From Arsukibacterium ikkense (GTDB lineage: Bacteria; Pseudomonadota; Gammaproteobacteria; Enterobacterales; Alteromonadaceae), in contig NZ_LAHO01000021.1 in assembly GCF_000987775.1 (NCBI RefSeq), forward strand, positions 1 to 64,000: a stretch of 64,000 nt of DNA, in the 5' to 3' direction. Positions within the stretch are counted from its first letter, which is position 1. Every line of letters begins with the position of its first letter. Made by a program: the position numbers and the translations under genes. The notes under the pieces are model-generated. The model was not told where the DNA came from. It saw nothing but the letters and a program-made list of their open reading frames with translations, and ran no database searches. Shown here in pieces: positions 1-8,429 of this stretch.

Positions 1-186
1 TCAGTTTCCAAAGCGCATCAGCTCACTCCAATGCCAAGCGGTAGTTCAGTCGGTTGCTCTCTGTTAACAGCTTAGCCGGCCTGTCACGCCCAAAGCTATG
101 TTGCTCGCGGGTTCGAGTCCCGGCAGCGAAGCCATTTTATTCAGTTTCCAAAGCGCATCAGCTCACTCCAATGCCAAGCGGTAGTT
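1..186. repeat. 46-bp direct repeat with a 140-bp period
   Basis: The 46 bases at 1-46 recur without change at 141-186. The two copies diverge at the next base: the first continues into tRNA-like sequence and the second into a T-rich stretch. The last part of the repeat, from about base 38, is the 5' part of a tRNA-like element (acceptor end and D-arm entry). The simplest reading is a tandem array of about 140-bp tRNA-containing units whose last unit is truncated. More units may lie left of the window edge. No coding sequence is supported in 1-254. Confidence 0.85.
35..134 (+). pseudogene. Degenerate tRNA-Asp(GTC)-like element
   Basis: Three blocks match tRNA-Asp closely: D-arm type sequence at 38-55, an anticodon arm with loop CTGTCAC (anticodon GTC) at 74-90, and a T-arm at 105-122 with GGTTCGAGTCC, followed by an encoded CCA at 132-134. 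Unrelated insertions at about 56-73 and 91-104 make it about 100 nt instead of 77. The acceptor strands (CAAGCGG and CAGCGAA) pair at only three of seven positions, and two outer anticodon-stem pairs are lost. The first insertion contains the palindrome CTGTTAACAG. It is probably a non-functional tRNA remnant or recombined tRNA-array unit. A special functional RNA cannot be excluded. Confidence 0.5.
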
Positions 187-254
187 TTTTTATTTTCCTC
201 TCAAAGCTTTACAGCATTAGCCCCAGCAATCTGGGGCATGAATACAAGATTGGT

Positions 255-1289
255 TTAGCGACTGAAATTGGCAGAGAAATTGTAAATCAACCCCAGCGAC
301 AGGGCGTAAGGGTCTTGCCCGGTGTTGATAGTCAGGGATTTGCCATGACCCCCACCAGCAGATGCATTGAAACTGGCGTTCTGCTGGTTGTTGGTCATAG
401 CCAGTGCACCATAGAGTGTCAGGTTTCGCCCAAAACGTCGGTCTACCCCAAGTGCCAGCATGGTAGCGCCACTGTCATCATTGTCGGCTGACGAGGCCTG
501 ATATAGCTGCGCTTTGATGCTGTAGGCTTCACTTAAGCGGTAGGCTGCCCCGACACCATAAGCGGTGCGATCGCCACCGGCAAAGTTGTCGCTGCTTTGC
601 CAAAAGGCGTTTAGGCGTAATTGCTCATTCAACTGATAACTGAGGCCGGCGCGGATGCCGCTTAATGCACTGTTGTCCAGCCGGTTTCGCCTTTCGTAAG
701 CTAATATCAGCATCAGCGCTTTATTGTCAAAGGTCACCGAGCTGCTAATGGCATCATCTTTGTTGTCACTGGTGCTGCCGGTACGATCATGGGTGGAATA
801 GTGCACATCCAGAGTGAGGTTATCCATGGTCGGGCTTTGATAGTGCAGGCCATTGCGAAAACGGCGGTCTAAATCAACCCCGCCACCACGTACTATATTA
901 CGTGCATCTCCAACCTGATCGGCAAATAAGTCGGTACGGCTGCGCACATTTTTCAGCGGTGTATCAAAAAAGCCTGCACGTACCAGGCCAAAATCACCCT
1001 GTAAGCCAATAAAACTATTGCGCGATGCCCAGTCACCACTGCCTTCATCCAGCCTGATCAGACTTTCAATTTGCAGCAGCACTTTCAGGTTGTCCTGCAC
1101 CTGATGAGCGCCTTTGATACCAAAGCGACTTGAATTGCTGGAAATATTCAGACCGCTGTCGTTACCGTTATCAAGCTGGTCAACTGACAAATGTGCCCGG
1201 CCGTAGATGCCAAATTCAGTGGCGTGAACCGGTGCTAACAGCAAGGCCGCAGTGGCGCTCAGGCTGCAAAGGAGAGGGTGTTTTTTCAT
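255..1289 (-). CDS. Outer-membrane general porin (Porin_4-like)
   Basis: This is an outer-membrane beta-barrel porin expected to pass small solutes non-specifically. A signal peptide (MKKHPLLCS... to APVHA) is followed by TEFGIYGRAHLSVD, the typical first strand of Gram-negative porins. SRFGIKG and RAGFFDTPLK are also porin-like, with alternating hydrophobic strands to the end. The chain ends YNFSANFSR, so the usual C-terminal Phe is not the last residue. Start: Met at 1289 places the signal peptide directly at the N-terminus (344 aa). An in-frame Met at 1307 would add MTSNFL, and neither has a strong ribosome site. It is transcribed alone, 54 bp downstream of the CDF gene. Confidence 0.85.
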   Translation of the reverse strand: MKKHPLLCSLSATAALLLAPVHATEFGIYGRAHLSVDQLDNGNDSGLNISSNSSRFGIKGAHQVQDNLKVLLQIESLIRLDEGSGDWASRNSFIGLQGDFGLVRAGFFDTPLKNVRSRTDLFADQVGDARNIVRGGGVDLDRRFRNGLHYQSPTMDNLTLDVHYSTHDRTGSTSDNKDDAISSSVTFDNKALMLILAYERRNRLDNSALSGIRAGLSYQLNEQLRLNAFWQSSDNFAGGDRTAYGVGAAYRLSEAYSIKAQLYQASSADNDDSGATMLALGVDRRFGRNLTLYGALAMTNNQQNASFNASAGGGHGKSLTINTGQDPYALSLGLIYNFSANFSR

Positions 1290-1361
1290 AAGGAAATTAC
1301 TCGTCATAATTTTGTCATAATGGTAGTTGTCTGATCATGCAAATGAAAGTAACAACAAAGG

Positions 1362-2525
1362 TTAATCTGCTTTTTTAAGGTAAAAGTGTATCTGCAACTG
1401 AGCGGCTGGCGGCCAAAGTTGTTGCAGTTGCTGCAAGAGCTCGCTGGCGCTGACGCTATCAACTAGCTGCCGGGCATTGCTACTGAGCAAAACATTGGCC
1501 CGGATCGGATCCTGGTAATACAAGATCAGTTCAATGTTATCAGCATCAGTTTGGTAACGAAGCAGCAGTTGGTTTAGCGCTGCCGTTAAAGCCGGGCGGA
1601 TATTCAGTGTTGATTCTGCCGTTGCGGTTTCGGTAGCCGGGCTATTGATGTGCACCAGGATATCGCCGATTTCAGAAAACTGCTGCTGCAATTGCTGTTT
1701 GACCTGGGTGCCGAGCCAATGCGCTTCGGAAGCACTTAACCGTGGCGCCACTTCCAGCTTCAACTCCAGCAACACTTTGCCACCGCTGGTGCGACTGCGC
1801 AGCTCATTGACGGCCAGAATGCCCTGGGTCTGTAAAATATGCTGGCGGTAGCCTTGTTGCTGTGGCTCAGGAATGGCGGTATCAATTAGCTCAGCCAGAC
1901 TGCGCTTTAACAGCTGCAAGCTAATGGCAGCAATCAGTATGGCAACCAGCAGGGCGGCTACTGCATCCAGCCACCAGAATCCCAGCATGGCACCGCCAGC
2001 ACCAATCAATACCACTATGGAAGAGAACGCATCGCTGCGGCTATGCCAGGCGTTGGCGCTGAGTAAATCCGAATTCATGGCACGAGCCGCTTTGATGGTG
2101 TACCAATAGAGGCCTTCCTTGATAAACCAGGACAAGACTGCGACCAGTAGTACCGGCCAGGCTGGTGTTGGGCTGAGCTGGCCTTGCCACAAAGAAATGG
2201 TGTTGTGCCAGAGCAGGCTTAAGGCGACGGCCAGCAAGATGAGGCCCAGCAAAACTGTGCCCAGAGTTTCAATACGGCGATGGCCAAAAGGGTGGCTTTT
2301 ATCCGCAGCCCGGCCGCCCAGCCGAATACTAAGCAGTACCACAGCATCGGTGGCCAGGTCTGACAGTGAATGGATGCCATCGGCTATCAGGGCGGCAGAG
2401 TGGCCCAGAATGCCGGTGATAATTTTCAGCACGCCTAGCGCCAGGTCAAACAAAGCCCCTATCAGGGTGACCTTAGCCGCGTGAGCGGTATTGCCAGTTG
2501 CAATCGGGTGTTGATAATCGCTCAT
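1362..2525 (-). CDS. Cation diffusion facilitator (CDF) metal transporter
   Basis: An inner-membrane divalent-cation/proton antiporter, expected to export Zn, Fe, Cd or similar ions. Six hydrophobic helices occupy about residues 18-210. The paired HxxxD metal sites of the family are visible as HSLSD in helix 2 and HSRSD in helix 5, followed by the cytoplasmic dimerisation domain. At 387 aa it is longer than FieF (300 aa): about 90 residues after the canonical cytoplasmic domain form an extra C-terminal region without a motif I recognise. Its start overlaps the adaptor stop by 4 bp (2522-2525), so it appears translationally coupled as the last gene of the operon that starts near 9180. Metal specificity cannot be read from the sequence. 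Confidence 0.9.
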   Translation of the reverse strand: MSDYQHPIATGNTAHAAKVTLIGALFDLALGVLKIITGILGHSAALIADGIHSLSDLATDAVVLLSIRLGGRAADKSHPFGHRRIETLGTVLLGLILLAVALSLLWHNTISLWQGQLSPTPAWPVLLVAVLSWFIKEGLYWYTIKAARAMNSDLLSANAWHSRSDAFSSIVVLIGAGGAMLGFWWLDAVAALLVAILIAAISLQLLKRSLAELIDTAIPEPQQQGYRQHILQTQGILAVNELRSRTSGGKVLLELKLEVAPRLSASEAHWLGTQVKQQLQQQFSEIGDILVHINSPATETATAESTLNIRPALTAALNQLLLRYQTDADNIELILYYQDPIRANVLLSSNARQLVDSVSASELLQQLQQLWPPAAQLQIHFYLKKAD

Positions 2526-3598
2526 CTTGGTTGCAATTGCTCGCCAGCTGCAAGACCGGTTAGTACTTCATGCATGGCTTGGCCGTTTTGCAAATGCTGT
2601 TCGCCAGGGCGGATCAGCCGACGCTCAATACCGGCGGCAGTTCGTACCTGCACATAATGTAACTGACCACGCTGTTCAATAAGTAAGCTGGGTATCAGTA
2701 CGGCATCACGCTCACCAATTGGTACGGCTAACCTGCCAAACATGCCAGGGTAGAGGCCTGCAGTACGGTTGATGTCCAGACGCACCCGAAAGTTGCGCGA
2801 ACTGGTATCGGCCGCAGGCTCTATTTCGCTGACAGTGGCCAGCAATGGTTGCTGGCTGGCATCCAGTTGCACCTGTAGTTGCTGGCCAAACTGCAGCAAG
2901 CCAAGTACGGATTCACTGATAGAGGCTTCAAAACGCAGGCTTTCCGGCGCATACAAGGTCAGTAGTAAGGCTCCTGGCGTAGCGGTATCACCGGTATTGA
3001 CCAGACGTTGGCTGATGACACCATTATAAGGGGCTGTCATGATGCTAAAGCCTTCACTGGTCTGCGCTTCAAATAAGGCCGCCCGGCTGCGCTGCAACTC
3101 GGCTTCGGCGGTATCGCGATTGGCGCGCACTTCATCGCGCTGAGCGGCCGGTAATAAGCCTTGTGTAACCAGGGTGGTGGTACGCTGATACTGGCTGCGC
3201 GCTTCATTGACTCTGGCCTGGGCCGAAGCCAGGGCTTGTTCCTGCTGGCGCACCCTGGCGCTTAAGTCGTCGTTATCCAGTCGCAGCAACACATCACCGG
3301 CTTGTACTCTGTCACCGGCTTCTACCAGTACTTCGGCGACACGGGCGGTGATACGGGCCGACAAAGCCGTTTGTTGGCGGGCTTGCAGGTTACCGCTAAA
3401 ATAACGGTATTCAGCCAGCGGTTGCCGGCTGACGGTATACAGCTGTCCATTTTGCGCTATGGCAAGCGGGCGGCTCTCGTCAGCAACTTTGCTGACAAAG
3501 GCACCCGCCAGCCATAAAAATATCAGCGTTAAAAATAGCACGGCTGCCAGTATAGCCAGTGCCAGACGTTTGGCTGGCGTTAAAAAAATTGTTTTCAT
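2522..3598 (-). CDS. RND efflux periplasmic adaptor (membrane-fusion protein)
   Basis: The periplasmic adaptor of a tripartite RND pump, linking the inner-membrane permease to an outer-membrane channel. One N-terminal hydrophobic segment (about residues 10-35) anchors it. Next come a lipoyl half (VEVLVEAGDRVQAGDVLLRLD-type turn near residues 90-110), a coiled-coil hairpin rich in Ala/Arg/Gln (about 112-180), the second lipoyl half (TAPYNGVISQRLVNTGD) and beta-barrel and proximal domains. At 358 aa it is normal for the HlyD_D23/RND-MFP group. It overlaps both neighbours by 4 bp. No TolC-type outer-membrane gene is adjacent, so the channel is presumably encoded elsewhere. Confidence 0.92.
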   Translation of the reverse strand: MKTIFLTPAKRLALAILAAVLFLTLIFLWLAGAFVSKVADESRPLAIAQNGQLYTVSRQPLAEYRYFSGNLQARQQTALSARITARVAEVLVEAGDRVQAGDVLLRLDNDDLSARVRQQEQALASAQARVNEARSQYQRTTTLVTQGLLPAAQRDEVRANRDTAEAELQRSRAALFEAQTSEGFSIMTAPYNGVISQRLVNTGDTATPGALLLTLYAPESLRFEASISESVLGLLQFGQQLQVQLDASQQPLLATVSEIEPAADTSSRNFRVRLDINRTAGLYPGMFGRLAVPIGERDAVLIPSLLIEQRGQLHYVQVRTAAGIERRLIRPGEQHLQNGQAMHEVLTGLAAGEQLQPR

Positions 3599-6500
3599 TC
3601 ATCGTCTCCAGCGACTTTCAGACCATGGCTTGGGTGATTGCGGTACACCTGATGATAAACCACCGGGATCACCAGCAAGGTAAAGAGGGTTGAGGCACCA
3701 ATACCAAAAATAATGGCCCAGGCCAGGCCGTTAAAAATCGGGTCCAGCGTGATAACTACATTGGCCAGCATGGTGGTACCGGCGGTGAGCAGGATAGGGC
3801 GGGTACGCACTGCGCCGGCTTCAAACAGGGCTTCTTTTAGCTCACAGCCTTCACGCAGCCGTTGTTGAATAAACTCAATTAAGATCAGTGAGTTTCGCAC
3901 CACTATACCCGCCAGCGCTATCATGCCTATCATCGCCGTGGCGGTAAAAAGTGTGGGGTTGGGGTAGCCGGCTATGTCGGCGCTAAACACATTCAGCAGC
4001 CAGAAGCCTGGCATAATGCCGATAATGGTCAGCGGAATGGCCAGCATCATGATGCCAGACACGGCTTTTAGGCCGGTTTGCAGCACCATCACCACAAAAA
4101 CACCGAGTAAGGCAACGCCATAGGCAATGCCGAGATCGCGAAACACATCCAGGGTGATGTTCCACTCGCCTTCACCACTCCAGATGACCTGAATATCATC
4201 CGGTACCGACCAGCCAAGACCGGCGCCATTGCCAAAATAGTGACGGCGCCACAGTGGCCGGTAATTATCGTCTTCACGGCCCCTGTCAACCATCACATCG
4301 ACTACAACATCTGCCGGTACCCGACCAACGGTTTCGCCATAAACATAGCTGACCGGGCGCAGGTTTTTATGAAAAATGGGCCGATCGACCGCTAACTGCT
4401 GAAAATGGCCAAGCTCACTGAGCTGAACCATCGGCAAGGCGGCATCAGCCACTCCCTGCGCTTGCCGGGTGCGGCTTAAACCAGCTTCACCACGAACATA
4501 CAAGGATAGCAAGCGATCCGGGTTATCGCGCTGACCACGGGGCAGGCGAATTTCAATTGGTAGCGGGTTCACTTCCGCAGGCAACTGCAAGTGATCTATC
4601 ACCAGGCCGGATGCGGCGGCTGTCAGTGTCTGATTGATTTGCTGCACTGAAATACCGGATAAAGCGGCTTTTTCCTGATCGACCACAAACCGCCAGAGCA
4701 TGGCTTCTTCCGGCACCGAGGTATCCACCTCGTGGACAAAGTCTTCGCGACGCAGTCGTGCAGCAACCGTCAGGGCAGCCTGTTCCAGTGCAACATAGTC
4801 GCTGCTGTCACTGCCGTATACTTCAGCCACCAGTGTGCTGATCACCGGCGGGCCAGGCGGCACCTGCACCAGCTTTAGCTTGGCATCATTGTTCAGCGCA
4901 ATGGTTTGCAACTCGTCGCGCAGCCGCAACAGAATTTCATGCGATTGCAGGCGGCGCTGCTTTTTATCCACCAACACCACCCGAAGCTCGCCCTGATGGG
5001 GTTGCTGGCGCATAAAGTAATGTCGCACCATGCCATTGAAATCCATGGGGGAGGGCAGGCCGGCAAAACTGGTAATGGAGCTGATTTCTGGCACCTGCTG
5101 CAGATGGCGCGCCAGTTGCTCCAGAGTGGCGGCAGTGCGCTCGACGCTGCTACCAAAGGGCATATCCACCACCAGCTGAAATTCACTCTTGTTGTCGTTA
5201 GGCAGCAGCTTAAGCGGCACCAATCGCAAAGCGGGCAGGGCGGCTGCCAGCACAAATAGCCCGGCGATGGCCCACAAAAATAGCGTGCTGCGTTTTGGGC
5301 TGTGCAGCAACGGGCCAAGCAGTGCTTTGTAGCCTCGATAGAGTAAAGTACTTTGTGGTTGATAGTGGCCTTGCTGGCGGGCACCCACCATGATACGACG
5401 GGCCAGCCAGGGCGTGATGAGAAAAGCCACAGCGGTTGAGAAAATTACACTGACAGGCACATTAAAGGCCATCGGTGCCATATAGGGGCCCATCATGCCG
5501 GTGATAAAAAACATCGGCGTAAAGACGATAACTATGGCCAGGGTTGACATCAGCAGAGCGCTGCGAATTTCGGCCATCGCCAGCACAATGGAGCGCTTGG
5601 GAGGCAGGCCTTTTTCCCTTAGAAACCGCTCGATGTTGTCAATGGAGGCAATAGGATCGTCGACAATCAAACCAAGTGCCAGGATCAGGGCAAATAAGGT
5701 AACCCGGTTGATGGTATAGCCAAACAACAAGTCCATGCCCAGGGTAGCGCCATAGCTGATAGGGATGGCGATAGCCACCACCAGCGCTGCGCGCCAATTT
5801 AAAAACAAGCCGACAAAGATAACGACGGTAACAATGGCGATAGCCAGGCTGGATACCAGATCCAGTACTTTCTCATCAGCGGTTTCGCCGTAGTTACGGA
5901 TCACCTCCAGCTTGACACCGGTCGGCAGCCAGTCTTGTTCCAGCTCGGCAAAGGCTTGCAGCACGTCGTTGGCGACCCAGACGGCATTGGCCCCTTTTTG
6001 TTTACCGACCGCCAGGAAGACTGCCGGCAGACCTTCACTCTGGCTTAACGCTTTCTCGCTAAAGGCGGCTCCAGGGTAAAAAAAGCTGTACTGGCCAGGT
6101 TCGGCCGGGCCATCCGTAACGCTTGCAATATCACGTAAATAGACCGGCTGGCCATTGATAACATTGACCACTGTCTGGCCGATGTCGCTGGCAGAGCGCA
6201 AGAAGTCACCACTTTGCAGGACAATGCTGTGATTATCACGCTGCAAAGTGCCAGCTTGCTGGCGCTGATTGCTCAGGCGAATAGCCCGCTCGACATCCTG
6301 CACACTGGTGTGGTGAGCGGCCAGGGCTTCGTTATCCAGTTCAATCTGGATCAGGCGGGATAAACCACCACTGACATTGACCTGATTAGTGTGACGAATA
6401 GCTTTCAGTTTTTGCGAGGCTTGTTCGGCCAGCCGACGCAGTTGATAATGATCGACCGCGGCATCGGTGCTATACAGAGCAGCCACCAGAATGGGCACAT

Positions 6501-6927
6501 CGTCGATTTCGATAGGTTTAACCGACCAGTTACTGACCACCGCCGGGATCTGATCCTGATTGGCGTAGAGCTTGTTGTAAAGCTTAACCAGTGAATCTTC
6601 GCGATCTTCGCCAACATAAAAACGCACGATGACCATGGCCTGGCCAGTCATCGATTGTGAGTAAACGTACTCCACCCCATCAATCTGTGACAGCAAGCGC
6701 TCTAACGGCTCGGTCACCTGAGTGGCCACCTGACGGGCGGATAAACCGGGGGCGTCGATCAGCACATCGGCCATCGGCACCACGATTTGTGGATCTTCCT
6801 CTCGTGGTGTCAGCCAGAGCGACACCGCGCCCAGCAGTAAAGCCAGCAAGATCAGCATTGGGGGGAAGTAGCTGGACATAAACCAGCCGACCAGCCCCTG
6901 CGATTGCGGTGTGGGCGTTTCGTTCAT
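3595..6927 (-). CDS. RND efflux permease (AcrB/MmpL superfamily)
   Basis: A 1110-aa inner-membrane proton-driven pump subunit. The AcrB-type layout is present: TM1, a large periplasmic loop (about residues 40-340), TM2-7, a second loop and TM8-12. TM4 carries VDDPIASIDNIE, keeping the paired Asp used in proton relay. In TM10 the position of AcrB Lys940 reads as Arg (IVVRNSLILIEF). The start has a good ribosome site (AAGGGAATCGC before ATG). It lies 29 bp after the DUF2892 gene and overlaps the adaptor by 4 bp. The substrate is unknown. Co-transcription with sulfur-handling genes and a CDF exporter suggests metals or reactive sulfur/electrophile compounds, but this is inference. Confidence 0.92.
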   Translation of the reverse strand: MNETPTPQSQGLVGWFMSSYFPPMLILLALLLGAVSLWLTPREEDPQIVVPMADVLIDAPGLSARQVATQVTEPLERLLSQIDGVEYVYSQSMTGQAMVIVRFYVGEDREDSLVKLYNKLYANQDQIPAVVSNWSVKPIEIDDVPILVAALYSTDAAVDHYQLRRLAEQASQKLKAIRHTNQVNVSGGLSRLIQIELDNEALAAHHTSVQDVERAIRLSNQRQQAGTLQRDNHSIVLQSGDFLRSASDIGQTVVNVINGQPVYLRDIASVTDGPAEPGQYSFFYPGAAFSEKALSQSEGLPAVFLAVGKQKGANAVWVANDVLQAFAELEQDWLPTGVKLEVIRNYGETADEKVLDLVSSLAIAIVTVVIFVGLFLNWRAALVVAIAIPISYGATLGMDLLFGYTINRVTLFALILALGLIVDDPIASIDNIERFLREKGLPPKRSIVLAMAEIRSALLMSTLAIVIVFTPMFFITGMMGPYMAPMAFNVPVSVIFSTAVAFLITPWLARRIMVGARQQGHYQPQSTLLYRGYKALLGPLLHSPKRSTLFLWAIAGLFVLAAALPALRLVPLKLLPNDNKSEFQLVVDMPFGSSVERTAATLEQLARHLQQVPEISSITSFAGLPSPMDFNGMVRHYFMRQQPHQGELRVVLVDKKQRRLQSHEILLRLRDELQTIALNNDAKLKLVQVPPGPPVISTLVAEVYGSDSSDYVALEQAALTVAARLRREDFVHEVDTSVPEEAMLWRFVVDQEKAALSGISVQQINQTLTAAASGLVIDHLQLPAEVNPLPIEIRLPRGQRDNPDRLLSLYVRGEAGLSRTRQAQGVADAALPMVQLSELGHFQQLAVDRPIFHKNLRPVSYVYGETVGRVPADVVVDVMVDRGREDDNYRPLWRRHYFGNGAGLGWSVPDDIQVIWSGEGEWNITLDVFRDLGIAYGVALLGVFVVMVLQTGLKAVSGIMMLAIPLTIIGIMPGFWLLNVFSADIAGYPNPTLFTATAMIGMIALAGIVVRNSLILIEFIQQRLREGCELKEALFEAGAVRTRPILLTAGTTMLANVVITLDPIFNGLAWAIIFGIGASTLFTLLVIPVVYHQVYRNHPSHGLKVAGDDE

Positions 6928-6956
6928 GCGATTCCCTTGCTATTTAAAGGTGCTAA

Positions 6957-7160
6957 CTATTTGAAGGCGCAGCCGGATTTAACACCAAAAGTTTTCAGCA
7001 CCATGGCCAGTGGGCAAAAGCCGGTAAAAGCGCTTTGCAATAAATTGGCACCCACAAAAGCGGTTAGCAGCAACCACCAGTTGCTGGCAAAGGTAGCCAG
7101 TAGTAACGATAGCAGAATAACAGTGCCAGCAAAGGCAAGAACGATACGATCCTGATTCAT
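6957..7160 (-). CDS. DUF2892 (YgaP-type) small inner-membrane protein
   Basis: A 67-residue protein with two hydrophobic segments (about residues 6-28 and 29-48). A short cytoplasmic-type tail carries two cysteines, in GFCP and SGCAFK, the pattern of the DUF2892 membrane part of YgaP rhodaneses. In YgaP this part is fused to rhodanese; here the rhodanese is a separate gene three positions upstream. The start at 7160 is preceded by GAGG and overlaps the upstream YeeE stop in ATGA. A longer in-frame reading upstream lacks any family similarity and overlaps the YeeE gene. The role is likely in membrane sulfane-sulfur handling, by context. Confidence 0.85.
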   Translation of the reverse strand: MNQDRIVLAFAGTVILLSLLLATFASNWWLLLTAFVGANLLQSAFTGFCPLAMVLKTFGVKSGCAFK

Positions 7161-7588
7161 GATAACCTCGAGATTATTTTTGTTAAAGGCCATCTTCTGG
7201 CCAGATACCAGCCTGCGATCATCGCCAGCACAAAGCCGAGGGTGCCCACGCTGCCGGCGCTTAATGCACTGATAGCGGGCCCAGGACAATAACCTACCAA
7301 GCCCCAACCCAGGCCGAAAATAACGGCACCGATTAGCAGCGGTTTATCTGGTTTGCTCAGAAGCGGTAACTGAAATTTTTCTGCTACCACAGGAGCAGGC
7401 TTATGCCGAATCAGCCAAAATCCTATGCTATAAACCGCTAATGCGCCAGCCATAACCAACGCCAGGCTGGGATCCCAATTGCCGCTGAGATCCAAAAACG
7501 CCAACACCTTAGCTGGATCGATCATTTTTGACACGGCAATGCCAACAGACATTAACAGGCCAGCGAGAAAAGCGATAAAAATTTGCAT
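7157..7588 (-). CDS. YeeE/YedE-type sulfur transporter, second half
   Basis: A 143-aa inner-membrane protein with about four hydrophobic segments and the conserved LGWGLVGYCPGPA motif of YeeE/YedE (DUF395/DUF6691) proteins. Its single conserved Cys is expected to handle thiosulfate or sulfane sulfur. It pairs with the gene just upstream (11-bp gap), which carries the other half motif, so the two probably form a split version of a full-length YeeE. The start at 7588 (MQIFIAFLAG) is placed by GGAG six bases upstream; Met at 7594 would overlap that site. The stop overlaps the DUF2892 start by 4 bp. Confidence 0.88.
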   Translation of the reverse strand: MQIFIAFLAGLLMSVGIAVSKMIDPAKVLAFLDLSGNWDPSLALVMAGALAVYSIGFWLIRHKPAPVVAEKFQLPLLSKPDKPLLIGAVIFGLGWGLVGYCPGPAISALSAGSVGTLGFVLAMIAGWYLARRWPLTKIISRLS

Positions 7589-7599
7589 GGTCATCTCCG

Positions 7600-8001
7600 T
7601 TAAAACAGGCTGGCGACAAAGACGCCGGCTGCCATAAATACCAGGGTCGCGGTGATCGAGCGTGCAGAGAAGCGACCGATACCACAAATGCCGTGACCGG
7701 AGGTGCAGCCACTGCCCCAGGCGGTGCCAAGGCCTACCAGTAAGCCGGCAATCACAGTACGCAAGGATAATTCTGGGGTGCTAAAGCTAAAATCACTGAT
7801 CAACACACTGACAGCCAAGGGGCCAACTAATAAACCCACCACAAAGGCCAGCCGCCAACTGCGCCCCTCACGCTGAAAAATAGCCAGGCTGCTAATGCCG
7901 GAAATACCGGCAACCCTGCCAAGGGCCACCATCAATAACAAGGCACCCAGGCCAATAAAGGTGCCACCAACCAATGCCGCTATCGGGGTAAAATTGTCCA
8001 T
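7600..8001 (-). CDS. YeeE/YedE-type sulfur transporter, first half
   Basis: A 133-aa inner-membrane protein with four to five hydrophobic segments and the family motif GSGCTSGHGICG near residue 95. The cysteines there are thought to relay thiosulfate/sulfane sulfur through the membrane in YeeE relatives. It sits 9 bp after the rhodanese gene and 11 bp before its partner half, an arrangement common in sulfide/persulfide loci that also carry rhodanese and TauE genes. The direction of transport (uptake or export) cannot be told from the sequence. Confidence 0.88.
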   Translation of the reverse strand: MDNFTPIAALVGGTFIGLGALLLMVALGRVAGISGISSLAIFQREGRSWRLAFVVGLLVGPLAVSVLISDFSFSTPELSLRTVIAGLLVGLGTAWGSGCTSGHGICGIGRFSARSITATLVFMAAGVFVASLF

Positions 8002-8010
8002 ATATTCCTC

Positions 8011-8412
8011 TTAACGGATAACAGGCAGTTGAGCATCTAGCCAGCCTTGCATGCCAGGTGCCACAGAATATACCTGAGTAAACCCCATGCGTTGCAATGA
8101 TTCAGTAGCCAAAGCAGAGCGGGCGCCTGAGCGGCAAATTAAATACAAGGGCTCGGCCGCCAGTTGCGCCAAAGCTACATCTGCCGCACAGCCACTGGCT
8201 GCAACAGCAGGATGGTTGGCTAACTGCATTTCCAGCACACCGCGTGGGTAATTGACGGCGCCTGCGATATGACCTTGCGCAAATTCAGCCGGCTCCCGTA
8301 CATCAATTAACCTGGGTTCTGCATGCAGCTGCAAGTAATGCGATAACTGCTCCAGATTAACTTCTTGAATAGTGGCTTTTGCTTCTGCTACCAATTGCTG
8401 AGCTGTTTTCAT
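8011..8412 (-). CDS. Single-domain rhodanese sulfurtransferase
   Basis: A cytoplasmic 133-aa rhodanese that moves sulfane sulfur between thiols through a cysteine persulfide. DVREPAEFAQGHIAGAVNYPRG is the CH2A region, and the catalytic loop is CRSGARS with Cys93. No signal peptide is seen. It lies 17 bp after the TauE/SafE gene and 9 bp before the first YeeE gene, inside the sulfur part of the operon. The N-terminal 15-20 residues are outside the core domain. The substrate is not identifiable; a persulfide relay to or from the YeeE pair is a reasonable guess. Confidence 0.93.
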   Translation of the reverse strand: MKTAQQLVAEAKATIQEVNLEQLSHYLQLHAEPRLIDVREPAEFAQGHIAGAVNYPRGVLEMQLANHPAVAASGCAADVALAQLAAEPLYLICRSGARSALATESLQRMGFTQVYSVAPGMQGWLDAQLPVIR

Positions 8413-8429
8413 TTGTATCTTCCTTTAAG

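Noticed and set aside
220..237. Hairpin GCCCCAG / CTGGGGC as the porin terminator
   Set aside because: The 7-bp stem is real, but no T-tract follows it on either strand. It may be only a structural stem, so it is not called.
54..491. 145-codon plus-strand reading frame at the left edge
   Set aside because: It runs through the tRNA-like repeat and then antisense to the porin gene, and has no family resemblance.
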